Shown: positions 16,812-24,603 of the stretch, piece by piece
Numbering within the stretch: position 1 is the stretch's first letter
How the letters are laid out: each line of letters starts with the position of its first letter
Source: Aquisediminimonas sp031376385
GTDB lineage: Bacteria; Pseudomonadota; Alphaproteobacteria; Sphingomonadales; Sphingomonadaceae
Length of the DNA stretch: 64,000 bases
Direction of reading: 5' to 3'
Assembly (NCBI GenBank): GCA_031376385.1
Contig: JANMDQ010000015.1
Span: forward strand, 248,001 to 312,000
The notes under the pieces: model-generated
What the model was told of the DNA's origin: nothing
What the model saw: only the letters and a program-made list of their open reading frames with translations
Database searches by the model: none
Made by a program: the position numbers and the translations under genes

Positions 16812-16922
16812 AGTGCCTCCAAATTCGTTGCGCCGCTATTGCCGCAAAGCGTGCGTCGGGCAAGAGGGGAGGTGAGCAACTTCTCCTTCGACTTTGGAAC
16901 GGCTGCGCCCTAAAGCATCCTC

Positions 16923-18566
16923 ATGTCCGAGTCAGATGATCTTCCCGGTTTCGATCTAGGCGAGCCTCCCGCTCCCCCCGTCGCTGCCCAGCCTTACCGT
17001 GTGCTGGCGCGCAAATACCGACCCCAAACATTTTCAGAGCTGATCGGCCAGGATGCAATGGTCCAGACGCTGGGTAATGCGATAAAACGCGACCGGCTGG
17101 CCCATGCCTTCCTGATGACAGGTGTACGCGGAGTGGGCAAGACTTCGACGGCGCGTCTGATTGCCAAGGCCCTGAATTGCATTGGTAAAGACGGGCAGGG
17201 CGGGCCAACGATCGATCCTTGTGGCGTGTGTGAGCCTTGCACAGCGATCGCAGCGGGGCGACATATAGACGTGGTGGAAATGGATGCCGCGTCCAACACC
17301 GGCGTGGATGATGTGCGCGAAATTATTGAGGCTGTGCGCTATTCCGCTGTCTCCGCGCGCTACAAAGTCTATATCATCGATGAAGTTCACATGCTGTCAA
17401 AGAATGCGTTCAACGCGCTGTTGAAGACATTGGAAGAGCCGCCACCGCATGTAAAGTTTCTGTTCGCGACGACCGAAGTACAGAAAGTTCCGGTTACGGT
17501 GCTCTCGCGCTGCCAGCGGTTTGATCTGCGGCGGATATCGGCAGAACAGCTCGCCGCACATTTCAAAGCCATTGTGAAGGCTGAAGGGGTTGTTGCCGAA
17601 GATGAAGCCATCTCGCTGATTGCGTGTGCGGCCGAAGGATCTGCGCGTGATGGCCTGTCGATCCTCGATCAAGCGATTGCCCATGCCGATATGGACGGCG
17701 AAGGCCATGTGACGGCGGACCAAGTGCGGGCGATGCTCGGCCTGTCGGATCGCGGCGCTGTTCGGGCGCTGTTCGGGTTGATCCTGAGTGCTGACGCTAA
17801 GCCAGCGCTGGCGGCCTTGGCGGAACAGCATGATCTGGGCGTTGATCCTACCTCAGTGATCAAGGGCCTGCTTGAAACCTGCCATGCGACGACTTTGGTG
17901 AAGGCAGGCGCGCCAGTTGACGCAAGCCAATCCGCCGAGGAACGCGCCGCTTTTGAGGGCTGGGCGGGCAGCCTGTCATTCGCGTTGCTCCACCGGCTTT
18001 GGCAAATGCTGCTAAAGGGTCATGATGAAGTGGCGCGCGCGACAGACCCGCGTGAAGCGGCAGATATGGCCATATTGCGCGTCATCTACGCGAGCAGCTT
18101 GCCCGATCCGGGGGAGCTGGCGCGGCGGATTGAAGGCGGGGCAATTGTGGCTTCAGCTCCCACCGCGCAATCTCAAACACCTGCCGCACCTGCTGGTCCG
18201 CAGTCCTTTGAAGCCATGGTTGAGGCGTTAGAGCAAGGCGGTAAACATCTGATTGGGGAGCAATTGCGGCGTGAGTTTGGGTTGGTCAGCTTTGAACCAC
18301 CCTTGCTTGTCATTCGCCCGTTGAAGCCGCAACCCGACGTGAATTACCAAACCCGTTTCCTTCAGGCGATCCGGGAAGTGCTTGGCGCGGAGTGGCGGCT
18401 GGAAGTGAAGCAGCAAGCCGCAGCACCGTCGCTCATTGAGCAAGAGGAAGCGCGTGAGGCGCAGGCACGGAACGAGATCCTTGCAAGCCCCCTCGTCAAG
18501 GCCGCTTTAGAAACTTTCCCCGGCGCGGAACTGATCAGTTTTGACCGCGCCCCAGTGCCAGACTAA
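16923..18566 (+). CDS. dnaX: DNA polymerase III subunits gamma and tau
   Basis: DnaX is the motor subunit of the clamp loader. The 547-residue protein has Walker A GVRGVGKTSTAR (near residue 66), a zinc-binding cysteine set CGVCEPC (near residue 100), Walker B IIDEVHMLS (near residue 155) and sensor text TTEVQKVPVTVLSRCQRFDLRR. The C-terminal third is less conserved and carries the tau-specific region. It is followed after 23 nt by ybaB, a pairing found in most proteobacteria. No slippery-sequence frameshift site was looked for in detail. Confidence 0.97.
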   Translation: MSESDDLPGFDLGEPPAPPVAAQPYRVLARKYRPQTFSELIGQDAMVQTLGNAIKRDRLAHAFLMTGVRGVGKTSTARLIAKALNCIGKDGQGGPTIDPCGVCEPCTAIAAGRHIDVVEMDAASNTGVDDVREIIEAVRYSAVSARYKVYIIDEVHMLSKNAFNALLKTLEEPPPHVKFLFATTEVQKVPVTVLSRCQRFDLRRISAEQLAAHFKAIVKAEGVVAEDEAISLIACAAEGSARDGLSILDQAIAHADMDGEGHVTADQVRAMLGLSDRGAVRALFGLILSADAKPALAALAEQHDLGVDPTSVIKGLLETCHATTLVKAGAPVDASQSAEERAAFEGWAGSLSFALLHRLWQMLLKGHDEVARATDPREAADMAILRVIYASSLPDPGELARRIEGGAIVASAPTAQSQTPAAPAGPQSFEAMVEALEQGGKHLIGEQLRREFGLVSFEPPLLVIRPLKPQPDVNYQTRFLQAIREVLGAEWRLEVKQQAAAPSLIEQEEAREAQARNEILASPLVKAALETFPGAELISFDRAPVPD

Positions 18567-18589
18567 GACCCTCACCGGAGTATGACCGC

Positions 18590-18913
18590 ATGAACAGCAT
18601 CGATGATATCCTGAAAATGGCCCAGAATGTTCAAATGGAGCTGGAAAAGGCCCAAGCCAATCTTGACAGTATTGAAGTTGAAGGGGCGGCGGGTGGCGGC
18701 CTTGTGAAGGTCCGCGCCAGCGCAAAGGGCCGGATCATTGGCGTATCGATTGATGATAGCTTGATGGAATTGGCCGAAAAACAAATGCTGGAAGATTTGG
18801 TGACAGCTGCGTTCAATGATGCTCGGGCAAAGGCAGATGCTGTGTCGTCAGAGGAAATGGGCAAGATGAAAAGCGGTCTTCCCTTGCCTCCCGGGTTTAA
18901 GCTGCCGTTTTAA
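18590..18913 (+). CDS. ybaB: YbaB/EbfC nucleoid-associated protein
   Basis: This 107-residue protein has the YbaB hallmarks: an N-terminal helix with DDILKMAQNVQMELEKAQ, a central beta-sheet GLVKVRASAKGRIIGVSIDDS and a C-terminal helix ending GKMKSGLPLPPGFKLPF. Homologues bind DNA as a homodimer and coat the nucleoid. It is the second gene of the dnaX-ybaB operon; recR, often third, is absent, as a convergent gene follows 10 nt later. Confidence 0.95.
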   Translation: MNSIDDILKMAQNVQMELEKAQANLDSIEVEGAAGGGLVKVRASAKGRIIGVSIDDSLMELAEKQMLEDLVTAAFNDARAKADAVSSEEMGKMKSGLPLPPGFKLPF

Positions 18914-18923
18914 GCGACAAATA

Positions 18924-20114
18924 TTAGAGCAGTCCCAACCCCGCCAAACCTGCCGGGATATTCTCCTTGAACGGAAAGAAGCCTTTTTTTGCGTGGGGCC
19001 AAAATGTTGCGTCCCACGCGCGCTGACGTTCGATCAGCGATAGTCCCGCTGCCGCCAATTGCGGGCGAATAGCAGCGAACGTGTCTGCCACAGGCCCAAC
19101 GGGCGCGAACGCTGTGATGATGTTGCGCACGCCTGACCTCTGCGCCTCAGCGATTACATCTTCAGCGTTGAGCGTATCGATCTGCTTTGCAGCGCAACTA
19201 TAATGTTTCGCCGCTCGGCCAAGCGCATCACTCGCTCCAGCCTCAACAAACGCAGCGGCCTTATCACCAAACGGCCAGTCGGTTGTGGCCCCCGCCGAAA
19301 CGATCCCAGCAACAGTGTCATTGGCCTGCAGCGCCGTTTCAGGATACAAATCTTCGCCAGTGATCAGCATCAGCGACGGGCCATCGACGCGGCCACCACC
19401 GCCTGATCGCAAACCTGACGGCGCAGGAACCGGTGCCTCCACCAACGCCTCCGCTCGCGTTGCCAGCCCCGTCGGCGCAAACCGTCCGCCCGTGTAGCGC
19501 GCGATATTGTCCGTCGAGGCCAGATAGGTTTTACCAACTGTTTGCAGCCCCGCGACCCAGCGCCACGACAAAGTGTTGCTTGCTGGATCAGCATCAATCA
19601 GGTGACGCAGGAAGAAATCTGCACCTAAGGCCCAGGGCAATCTCAGTGTAAAAATCCAGATTGAGGCAAACCACATCCGTGCATGATTGTGCAAATATCC
19701 AGTTTCGATCAGTTCAAGCACCCAATCATCAAAGCCTTCGATGCCTGTTGCCCCAACCAGTGCCTTATCGAGATCGCGGTTACGACCAGCGTCCTGCATC
19801 GCACGGTCGCGGTCTTCCAGAAAGCTGGTCCAGACGCTGGGCCGCATTTCCAGCCAGCCCTTCCAATAGGTCCGCCAGAGCACTTCCTGCACATATTTCT
19901 CAGATGCGGCAAAACGGTGGCGTTTCAGGACAGCGGCAACCACTTCATCCTCTGTCACCATCCGGTGGCGGATATAGGGCGACAGGGCTGAAACGCCGCT
20001 GCGATCCCCCGGCCCTAGATCAGCATTGCGGTTGGCGGCATAGTGAGATGCAGCACGCGGCACAAACGCCTCCAACCGGGCCAGCCCCTCTGCGCGGCTT
20101 GGAGGAAAAATCAC
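18924..20114 (-). CDS. Photolyase/cryptochrome-like FAD protein, domains apparently permuted
   Basis: A protein of about 396 residues whose first 220 residues are the FAD-binding half of the photolyase/cryptochrome family: GVSALSPYIRHRMVTEDEV, EVLWRTYWKGWLEM, TGYLHNHARMWFASIWIF and DADPASNTLSWRW. No N-terminal antenna domain precedes it. After a glycine-rich linker (about residues 222-236) comes a domain with LITGEDLYPETAL, a SGVRNIITAF strand, a QLAAAGLSLI strand and FWPHAKKGFFPFK near the end, which resembles the antenna-type alpha/beta domain moved to the C-terminus. GTG at 20114 overlaps the DUF393 stop as GTGA; an ATG at 20171 would overlap it by 61 nt. Flavin binding is likely; repair or signalling activity is unknown. 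Confidence 0.8.
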   Translation of the reverse strand: MIFPPSRAEGLARLEAFVPRAASHYAANRNADLGPGDRSGVSALSPYIRHRMVTEDEVVAAVLKRHRFAASEKYVQEVLWRTYWKGWLEMRPSVWTSFLEDRDRAMQDAGRNRDLDKALVGATGIEGFDDWVLELIETGYLHNHARMWFASIWIFTLRLPWALGADFFLRHLIDADPASNTLSWRWVAGLQTVGKTYLASTDNIARYTGGRFAPTGLATRAEALVEAPVPAPSGLRSGGGGRVDGPSLMLITGEDLYPETALQANDTVAGIVSAGATTDWPFGDKAAAFVEAGASDALGRAAKHYSCAAKQIDTLNAEDVIAEAQRSGVRNIITAFAPVGPVADTFAAIRPQLAAAGLSLIERQRAWDATFWPHAKKGFFPFKENIPAGLAGLGLL

Positions 20115-20455
20115 GCACGCATCCACCCGGCGAGGCGCGGGCGCACGCGAAGGAAGCGGAGATAAAGCCACTCAAGCGCCGCCAGAATGCTGCCATTCCG
20201 AGCCGCCAGACCAAGCGGACGAAGCAACGGGATCGCCCGCCACATTGCCGCAAAGGCCGCTGCGCCTGACAACAGAGTTCCATCCTCCTCCGCGTGAAAG
20301 CGCGCTAGCATGGCGGCGGGGACAATGGGGCACACCGACTGCGGATCAGTCACATCAACAAATGTAATGGCACGCGCTTGGTCAAGCCGTCGCATCAGCG
20401 CAATCTCACGCGTGCAAAGCGGACAAGCGCCGTCATACCAAACCGTAACACTCAC
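20111..20455 (-). CDS. DUF393 thiol-disulfide oxidoreductase-like (DCC) protein
   Basis: This 114-residue protein has the DCC family opening, VTVWYDGACPLC, with a CxxC pair near residues 9-12, then EIALMRRLD and FVDVTDP. The remaining sequence with LLSGAAAFAAMWR matches DUF393. The family is predicted to be thioredoxin-like, but no substrate is established. GTG at 20455 is favoured because it overlaps the DUF2177 stop as GTGA; an upstream ATG at 20485 is possible. Its neighbour is the photolyase-like gene, a recurrent association in proteobacterial light-response loci. Confidence 0.82.
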   Translation of the reverse strand: MSVTVWYDGACPLCTREIALMRRLDQARAITFVDVTDPQSVCPIVPAAMLARFHAEEDGTLLSGAAAFAAMWRAIPLLRPLGLAARNGSILAALEWLYLRFLRVRPRLAGWMRA

Positions 20456-20868
20456 GCCTTGCCCGTCACCAAATTTGTCAGCCACCAGCCTGCAAGAGAG
20501 GCCGAGCCTGTCAGCGTTGTGCCCCAGATAATATCGAGCACAGTCACTTTCGTGCTCCAGATTTTCATCGTGGCATGATTGGTCAGGTCATAGGTCATGT
20601 AGCAAAAGAAGCCCAACATAGCCCCTTGGATCAGCGCCGTCTGCCATTGGCCATCGCGCAGCGCAGGCCCAACCGCAAACATCATCATGCCCAAAATGTA
20701 GAGCAGGTAAAAGATGACAGCAGGCCCCATGCGGAACCCGCCTTTCATCATTAACTCACCAATTTCAGGCTGATACAGGCGCGTATACATGGTCCGCAGC
20801 CAGAAACTGTCAATAACAGCAAAGGAGATGCCCGTCGCGACATAGCCGATAAGATATTTGGTAATCAT
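20452..20868 (-). CDS. DUF2177 family membrane protein
   Basis: A 138-residue protein with four membrane helices, beginning MITKYLIGYVATGISFAVID and containing DSFWLRTMYTRLYQPEIGELM and YMTYDLTNHATMKIWS, the family signature. Function is unknown. It heads a three-gene unit with DUF393 and the photolyase-like gene, with GTGA overlaps at both junctions. GGGAAG lies 9 nt before the ATG at 20868. Such DUF2177-photolyase groupings are often under light or singlet-oxygen stress control in related bacteria; no matching ECF promoter was recognised here. Confidence 0.85.
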   Translation of the reverse strand: MITKYLIGYVATGISFAVIDSFWLRTMYTRLYQPEIGELMMKGGFRMGPAVIFYLLYILGMMMFAVGPALRDGQWQTALIQGAMLGFFCYMTYDLTNHATMKIWSTKVTVLDIIWGTTLTGSASLAGWWLTNLVTGKA

Positions 20869-20937
20869 TTCGTTGCTTCCCATCCTGAGAGGTCAATTTG
20901 GCAGAAGTGCGCCGTTCCGCAAACCGGTCTTTAAGGC

Positions 20938-22050
20938 TCAGGTCGGGCTTAGCGCGCCGTCACGCAGGCCGCGCCAGATGCGCACCGCCTGCACCGTTTC
21001 AGGCACATCATGAACCCGGATGATCTGCGCGCCTTGCTCCACGGCCTTTAGCGCCAGCGTGATGGAGCCGCCCAGCCGGTTATCGGCGGCGGCCTCCCCC
21101 GATAGCGCGCCTATCATCCGCTTCCGGCTTGAACCCACCAGCAAGGGGCAACCGAGCCCGTGAAACAGCGAGAGGCCATTGATAATCGCAAGATTGGCCG
21201 CAATGCCCTTACCAAACCCAATGCCGGGGTCTGCAATGATCCGGTCCCGCGCGATGCCCGCCGCGACGACTGCGTCGATGCGGTCGGATAGCCAGTCATA
21301 GACTTCGATCAGCGGATCGGAATAGCTGTCGGCACTGTGCGGATCGCTTGGTTTTCCGGGGAAGTGCATCAGGACGACGGGGCACGTGCTGCCCGCAACC
21401 ACAGCCAGCGCGCGGTCATCATAAAGCAACGCCGACACATCATTGATCATATGCGCGCCTGCGCCAAGGCCAGCCTCCATCACAGCGGCTTTGCGCGTGT
21501 CGAGGGAAATCGCAGTGCCCGATGCGGCCAAATGCTCAATCACAGGCATAACGCGCTTCTTCTCATCCTCCTCCCAAACAGCCGTTGCACCGGGCCGAGT
21601 GGATTCGCCGCCAATATCAATGATCGCGGCCCCCGCCGTCGCCATATCGACGGCAATTGCGGCTGCCGCTGCCGGATCATTCAAAGCGTCACTGCCGCCC
21701 GAAAAACTATCCGGCGTCATGTTCAGGATGCCCATCACCTGCGGCTGATCCAGCCGGATGGTGCGGCTGCCCAGTGCCAGGGCAGGGCGGGGGGCAGTGG
21801 CCCGCGCCATCAAGCTGCGCGCCGACGCGGATTGGGCGGGGGAGAGCGTGCTCAACATATCGTCCACCCGGTCAATGGGGATCAGCCAAGCTCCAGTCCG
21901 CTTGCCCCCATCAACCGCGATCATTTCCCAAGCGGAGAAAAATTGTAACCCTCCCGCAAGGCGCGCAAATTGCCCATCAAAGCCAAACGGCGCATCGATG
22001 AAGGCTGTGGGCCGGAAATAAAGCGAAGCGGTGGGGGCGGGAATCGTCAT
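20938..22050 (-). CDS. folP: Dihydropteroate synthase
   Basis: FolP joins p-aminobenzoate to the pterin pyrophosphate in folate synthesis and is the sulfonamide target. The catalytic TIM barrel starts near residue 100 of 370 with MGILNMTPDSFSGG, followed by IDIGGESTRPGA, ISLDTRKA, IADPGIGFGKG and LVGSSRKRMIG. The roughly 100-residue N-terminal extension (ASLYFRPTAF, GAWLIPIDRVDDMLS) is not part of the barrel. It appears in many sphingomonad homologues and its role is unclear. The ATG at 22050 has only a weak ribosome site; a longer form from 22119 is less likely. Confidence 0.93.
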   Translation of the reverse strand: MTIPAPTASLYFRPTAFIDAPFGFDGQFARLAGGLQFFSAWEMIAVDGGKRTGAWLIPIDRVDDMLSTLSPAQSASARSLMARATAPRPALALGSRTIRLDQPQVMGILNMTPDSFSGGSDALNDPAAAAAIAVDMATAGAAIIDIGGESTRPGATAVWEEDEKKRVMPVIEHLAASGTAISLDTRKAAVMEAGLGAGAHMINDVSALLYDDRALAVVAGSTCPVVLMHFPGKPSDPHSADSYSDPLIEVYDWLSDRIDAVVAAGIARDRIIADPGIGFGKGIAANLAIINGLSLFHGLGCPLLVGSSRKRMIGALSGEAAADNRLGGSITLALKAVEQGAQIIRVHDVPETVQAVRIWRGLRDGALSPT

Positions 22051-22355
22051 GTTTCTTTGCTTACAGACTTGGTGGAGGGATGGGATGGGAAATGTTGACT
22101 GGTACGCATCCAATTTCAAAAAACGGCGGAATCTTCAACAACTGGAGTGAGTTTAAGTGCGTTTCCCAACATCATATTCCTCCAAAGTTGACACACGGTC
22201 CACACCTGAACCGCTCTTTGGGGACTTTGCTTCGGGCACCTGAACATGGGGACTGTTGAAGGGGGAGGAGCGGTCGGACTTGAAGGATATGACGGTGCAC
22301 CATAGGCAATTATCGCAAGCAGAAGGTCACAAAGGTCACACGAAAACGCACTTTT

Positions 22356-22373
22356 GATGAACAGATGTTCATC
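22356..22373. promoter_or_regulatory. 18-bp perfect palindrome, possible operator
   Basis: GATGAACA and its complement TGTTCATC flank a central GA. The core GAAC-N4-GTTC is the shape used by Gram-positive LexA and by many dimeric helix-turn-helix repressors. It lies near a GGTCACA direct repeat and 127 nt from a LexA-type box. No target gene is evident. Confidence 0.4.
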
Positions 22374-22499
22374 TTCCGCCCTCTGGCAAACCGACCGCCA
22401 CCTCTCGCGTCATCGCGCGGTATATGACGGGAATTGAAAAAGCGCTGTGTGGGGGATATTTCATTCTGCCTGTCCACCAGAAAATTCCCTACTTTGCAA

Positions 22500-22514
22500 G
22501 AACATTGTGCGAAC
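22500..22514. promoter_or_regulatory. LexA-type SOS box GAAC-N7-GAAC
   Basis: The spacing and both half-sites match the alphaproteobacterial LexA operator GTTC-N7-GTTC exactly when read on the minus strand. A good -35/-10 pair is not seen on either strand; TTGCAA at 22494 with CATAGG at 22514 is the best on plus. No gene starts close by in either direction, so its target is unknown and it may be fortuitous. Confidence 0.4.
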
Positions 22515-22536
22515 ATAGGGTTTTGTTCGTTGCGCT

Positions 22537-22989
22537 TTATCCCCTACCTTGTCCCACACACGCCCCCATCTTCGCCTGCATGGCCTGTGCCAGCACGATC
22601 AATTTTCGCGTGGCCTTTGCTTTGCCGTCGCCAACAATGTTGAACTGTATGCCCGGTGCTTTGATATGCACGAAATTATACTGCATTTGTGCGGTTTCGG
22701 CTGTGGTCCAATCGATGGTCCAACGGCCGAGCGCGCCATCGCCGCCCGGATTTATCGGCTTTGCTGTGACGATGGTGGTGCAGCCTGCGGTGCGCACCGA
22801 TTGAAAGATCCAATCGCCTTTCTTGGCGACATCATCCTCAATCTGCGCAACCACGCCCTTTGCCGCGCGGTCTATGGCCTCAGTCGGCGCTGATTTGGCC
22901 GGGCGCCGCGCCAGTGCTGGCGAAGCGATGATGCCAATAAGTGTGATGACGGTCGCGGCGCGGCGCTTGCGTGCAGTGTCAGATCTCAT
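22537..22989 (-). CDS. Exported hypothetical protein
   Basis: A 150-residue protein with a signal peptide (arginine-rich start MRSDTARKRR, hydrophobic core TVITLIGIIASPALA). The mature part, with KGDWIFQSVRTAGCTTIVTAKPI and RWTIDWTTAETAQMQYNFVHIKAPG, looks like a compact beta-rich periplasmic domain. I do not recognise a family. The ATG at 22989 is chosen because it opens the signal peptide; a start at 23145 would add 52 unlikely residues. It is oriented like folP but separated from it by the 486-nt gap. Confidence 0.65.
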   Translation of the reverse strand: MRSDTARKRRAATVITLIGIIASPALARRPAKSAPTEAIDRAAKGVVAQIEDDVAKKGDWIFQSVRTAGCTTIVTAKPINPGGDGALGRWTIDWTTAETAQMQYNFVHIKAPGIQFNIVGDGKAKATRKLIVLAQAMQAKMGACVGQGRG

Positions 22990-23149
22990 GGGGCGACATT
23001 GGCAGAGGGCGTATGCAGCGGCAAGTGCCGCAATGCGGCTAGACGTCCAGCGCCGCGAGTTCCCCAAAGAGGCGCCGAAGAAGCTGCCGCAGCAAATTCG
23101 AACAAATTGCAGATGCCAGGGAGCATCCGCAACTTGCCGTATCAATCCA

Positions 23150-23746
23150 TTACGCCGTGAGAATAGCTGGCTTGCGCTTCCGACCCGCGCTGCGCATCAC
23201 CCCACCGATTAGGCCAAAGCCCGCAATCATCATCAGCCACGTCGCTGGTTCAGGCACGGCGGCAAGCGTGTCATATTCAAAGATCGCTTGTCCACCATTT
23301 GTTGTGAAATCAAAAATAGGTGTCGAACTTGATCTTGTGCCGAACAAAATGTTGATCGAATTTCCTGTGAACGATAGTGCTGATGTTGGTGCTGGGTTGT
23401 CTCTTAAGTTGAACAGTGGAGCCAGTTGGATCGCGCGCAGGCCAGTAATAGTCGCTTCGGTGATACCAGTGGCGCTAAATTCACTGAACCTATAATCAGC
23501 AAAACGCGCCGCTGCGGTCGTGAAAGTAATCGTCCGCGCTGATGTGTTGAGCGCAACTGAATACCCACCCTGACAGCCGGTTGAATTATAAGTGATGACT
23601 TGGCCCGTTGCAAACGGCCCTGTGCTCGTTGACGAATTGCAGGCCGCAGGATCGACGCCATGTTCTGCAGTAAATACTGCAGCCAAAGATGGCGATGCTG
23701 TCAATGCGAGAGCGGCAACCGTAATAATCATCGAACGTAGTTTCAT
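23150..23746 (-). CDS. PEPxxWA-CTERM protein 1
   Basis: A secreted protein of 198 residues with a signal peptide (MKLRSMIITVAALALTASPSLA) and a C-terminal sorting signal: VPEPATWLMMIAGFGL followed by a basic tail (RSAGRKRKPAILTA). The signal is recognised by exosortase and archaeosortase-like enzymes for processing and export to the surface. The middle is a beta-rich, low-complexity domain with two cysteines near residue 30 and CQGG, function unknown. It is the last of four such genes in a head-to-tail run; the shared C-terminal DNA is almost identical among them. Confidence 0.85.
   Translation of the reverse strand: MKLRSMIITVAALALTASPSLAAVFTAEHGVDPAACNSSTSTGPFATGQVITYNSTGCQGGYSVALNTSARTITFTTAAARFADYRFSEFSATGITEATITGLRAIQLAPLFNLRDNPAPTSALSFTGNSINILFGTRSSSTPIFDFTTNGGQAIFEYDTLAAVPEPATWLMMIAGFGLIGGVMRSAGRKRKPAILTA
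23196..23265 (-). repeat. PEP-CTERM coding repeat, copy 1
   Basis: This stretch encodes the sorting signal of protein 1. The DNA is nearly the same as at 23952-24010, 24640-24708 and 25381-25450; the core ATCATCATCAGCCA is invariant and most differences are silent third positions. Conservation at DNA level beyond what the protein needs suggests recent duplication or gene conversion. Confidence 0.7.
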
Positions 23747-23908
23747 TTTATATTTCCAACCTGTTTTCGATTTCATGATACACCATTTATGATTTACTGA
23801 TCTAATGGACTGCGACTATTGTCAATCTGATAACATAGTCTCGTTTTGAGACACATTCCGATGACCAGCGTCAGCCTGAAGTGCAATCGTTTTAGCGACG
23901 CTTATGAA

Positions 23909-24499
23909 CTAGGCGTAAGACACTGTTGCGTTGCGACGCCGCATTCCAGCCCCAACCAAGCCAAAGCCCGCGATCATCATCAGCCATGTGGCAGGTTCAG
24001 GCACGGCGGCAACAGTGACATTAAAGCTGCCATTATTATTGGAATAAAATGTATCATTCACCAATGCATAAATATGGCCTGCGCTGCTCAGAGAGACATT
24101 GCTTCCGTTACCAATTAGAAAATAGTCGCTGGTATTTGGTGCCGTTACAAAACTGCCGATCAACGCGCCAAGATTGAAGGCGGACCCCCCAGGTCCTGTA
24201 GCATTGCCGGAAAGCGCATCAAGTGTCGCTCCGTTTGGATTGAAATATCCATAGCCGGGAAAGAGAACTGGCGTCACAGGAACGCCATCGGGCCCTACGT
24301 CAAACGCTCCGTCTCCGGCTGTTCCTGCCAAAGACACGATACCTGAGGCAGAGATTTGATAGCTACCAGCCGAGAACAAACCCAAATCAGTGAGTGTCGG
24401 TTGGTTTGCAAGGACAACAGCAGCACGAGCAGACCCTGCAAACAAACTCATCGCAGCAACTGCCACGACTGTCACAAAGGATGTTCTAAGACTGGCCAT
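23909..24499 (-). CDS. PEPxxWA-CTERM protein 2
   Basis: A 196-residue secreted protein with signal peptide (MASLRTSFVTVVAVAAMSLFAGSARA) and the same VPEPATWLMMIAGFGL anchor followed by GAGMRRRNATVSYA. The middle region, with LTDLGLFSAGSYQISASGIVSL and YFLIGNGSNVSLSSAGHIYALVNDTFYSNNNG, is glycine- and asparagine-rich and resembles choice-of-anchor beta-sandwich domains. Function is unknown. The gap of 162 nt to the next gene suggests separate transcription is possible. Confidence 0.85.
   Translation of the reverse strand: MASLRTSFVTVVAVAAMSLFAGSARAAVVLANQPTLTDLGLFSAGSYQISASGIVSLAGTAGDGAFDVGPDGVPVTPVLFPGYGYFNPNGATLDALSGNATGPGGSAFNLGALIGSFVTAPNTSDYFLIGNGSNVSLSSAGHIYALVNDTFYSNNNGSFNVTVAAVPEPATWLMMIAGFGLVGAGMRRRNATVSYA
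23952..24010 (-). repeat. PEP-CTERM coding repeat, copy 2
   Basis: Second copy of the near-identical DNA that encodes the sorting signal. It differs from the other copies at a few mostly silent positions within the VPEPATW and MMIAGF codons. Confidence 0.7.
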
Positions 24500-24603
24500 A
24501 AAATATAACTCCAAAAACAGTACCCACGTTAGGCAGGGACAGGAACAAACGCGACCAATGAAATCAAGGCGCGTTTAGATCGCGCATTTCCTAAAGACCC
24601 GAT

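Larger units (their letters stand above)
22051..22536. other. Intergenic stretch with operator-like motifs, no clear gene
   Basis: This 486-nt stretch between folP and an exported hypothetical gene has no convincing protein gene. It holds a LexA-type box (22500-22514), a perfect palindrome with arms GATGAACA and TGTTCATC (22356-22373), and a direct repeat GGTCACA at 22325-22331 and 22334-22340. A minus-strand 19-codon frame (22175-22116) is preceded by GGAGG 6 to 8 nt upstream, and a 20-codon frame starts inside the palindrome. Neither is recognised. Confidence 0.5.

Noticed and set aside
22310..22516. 68-codon minus-strand frame starting inside the LexA-type box
   Set aside because: Its start codon lies in the putative operator, there is no ribosome site, and its composition is not protein-like.
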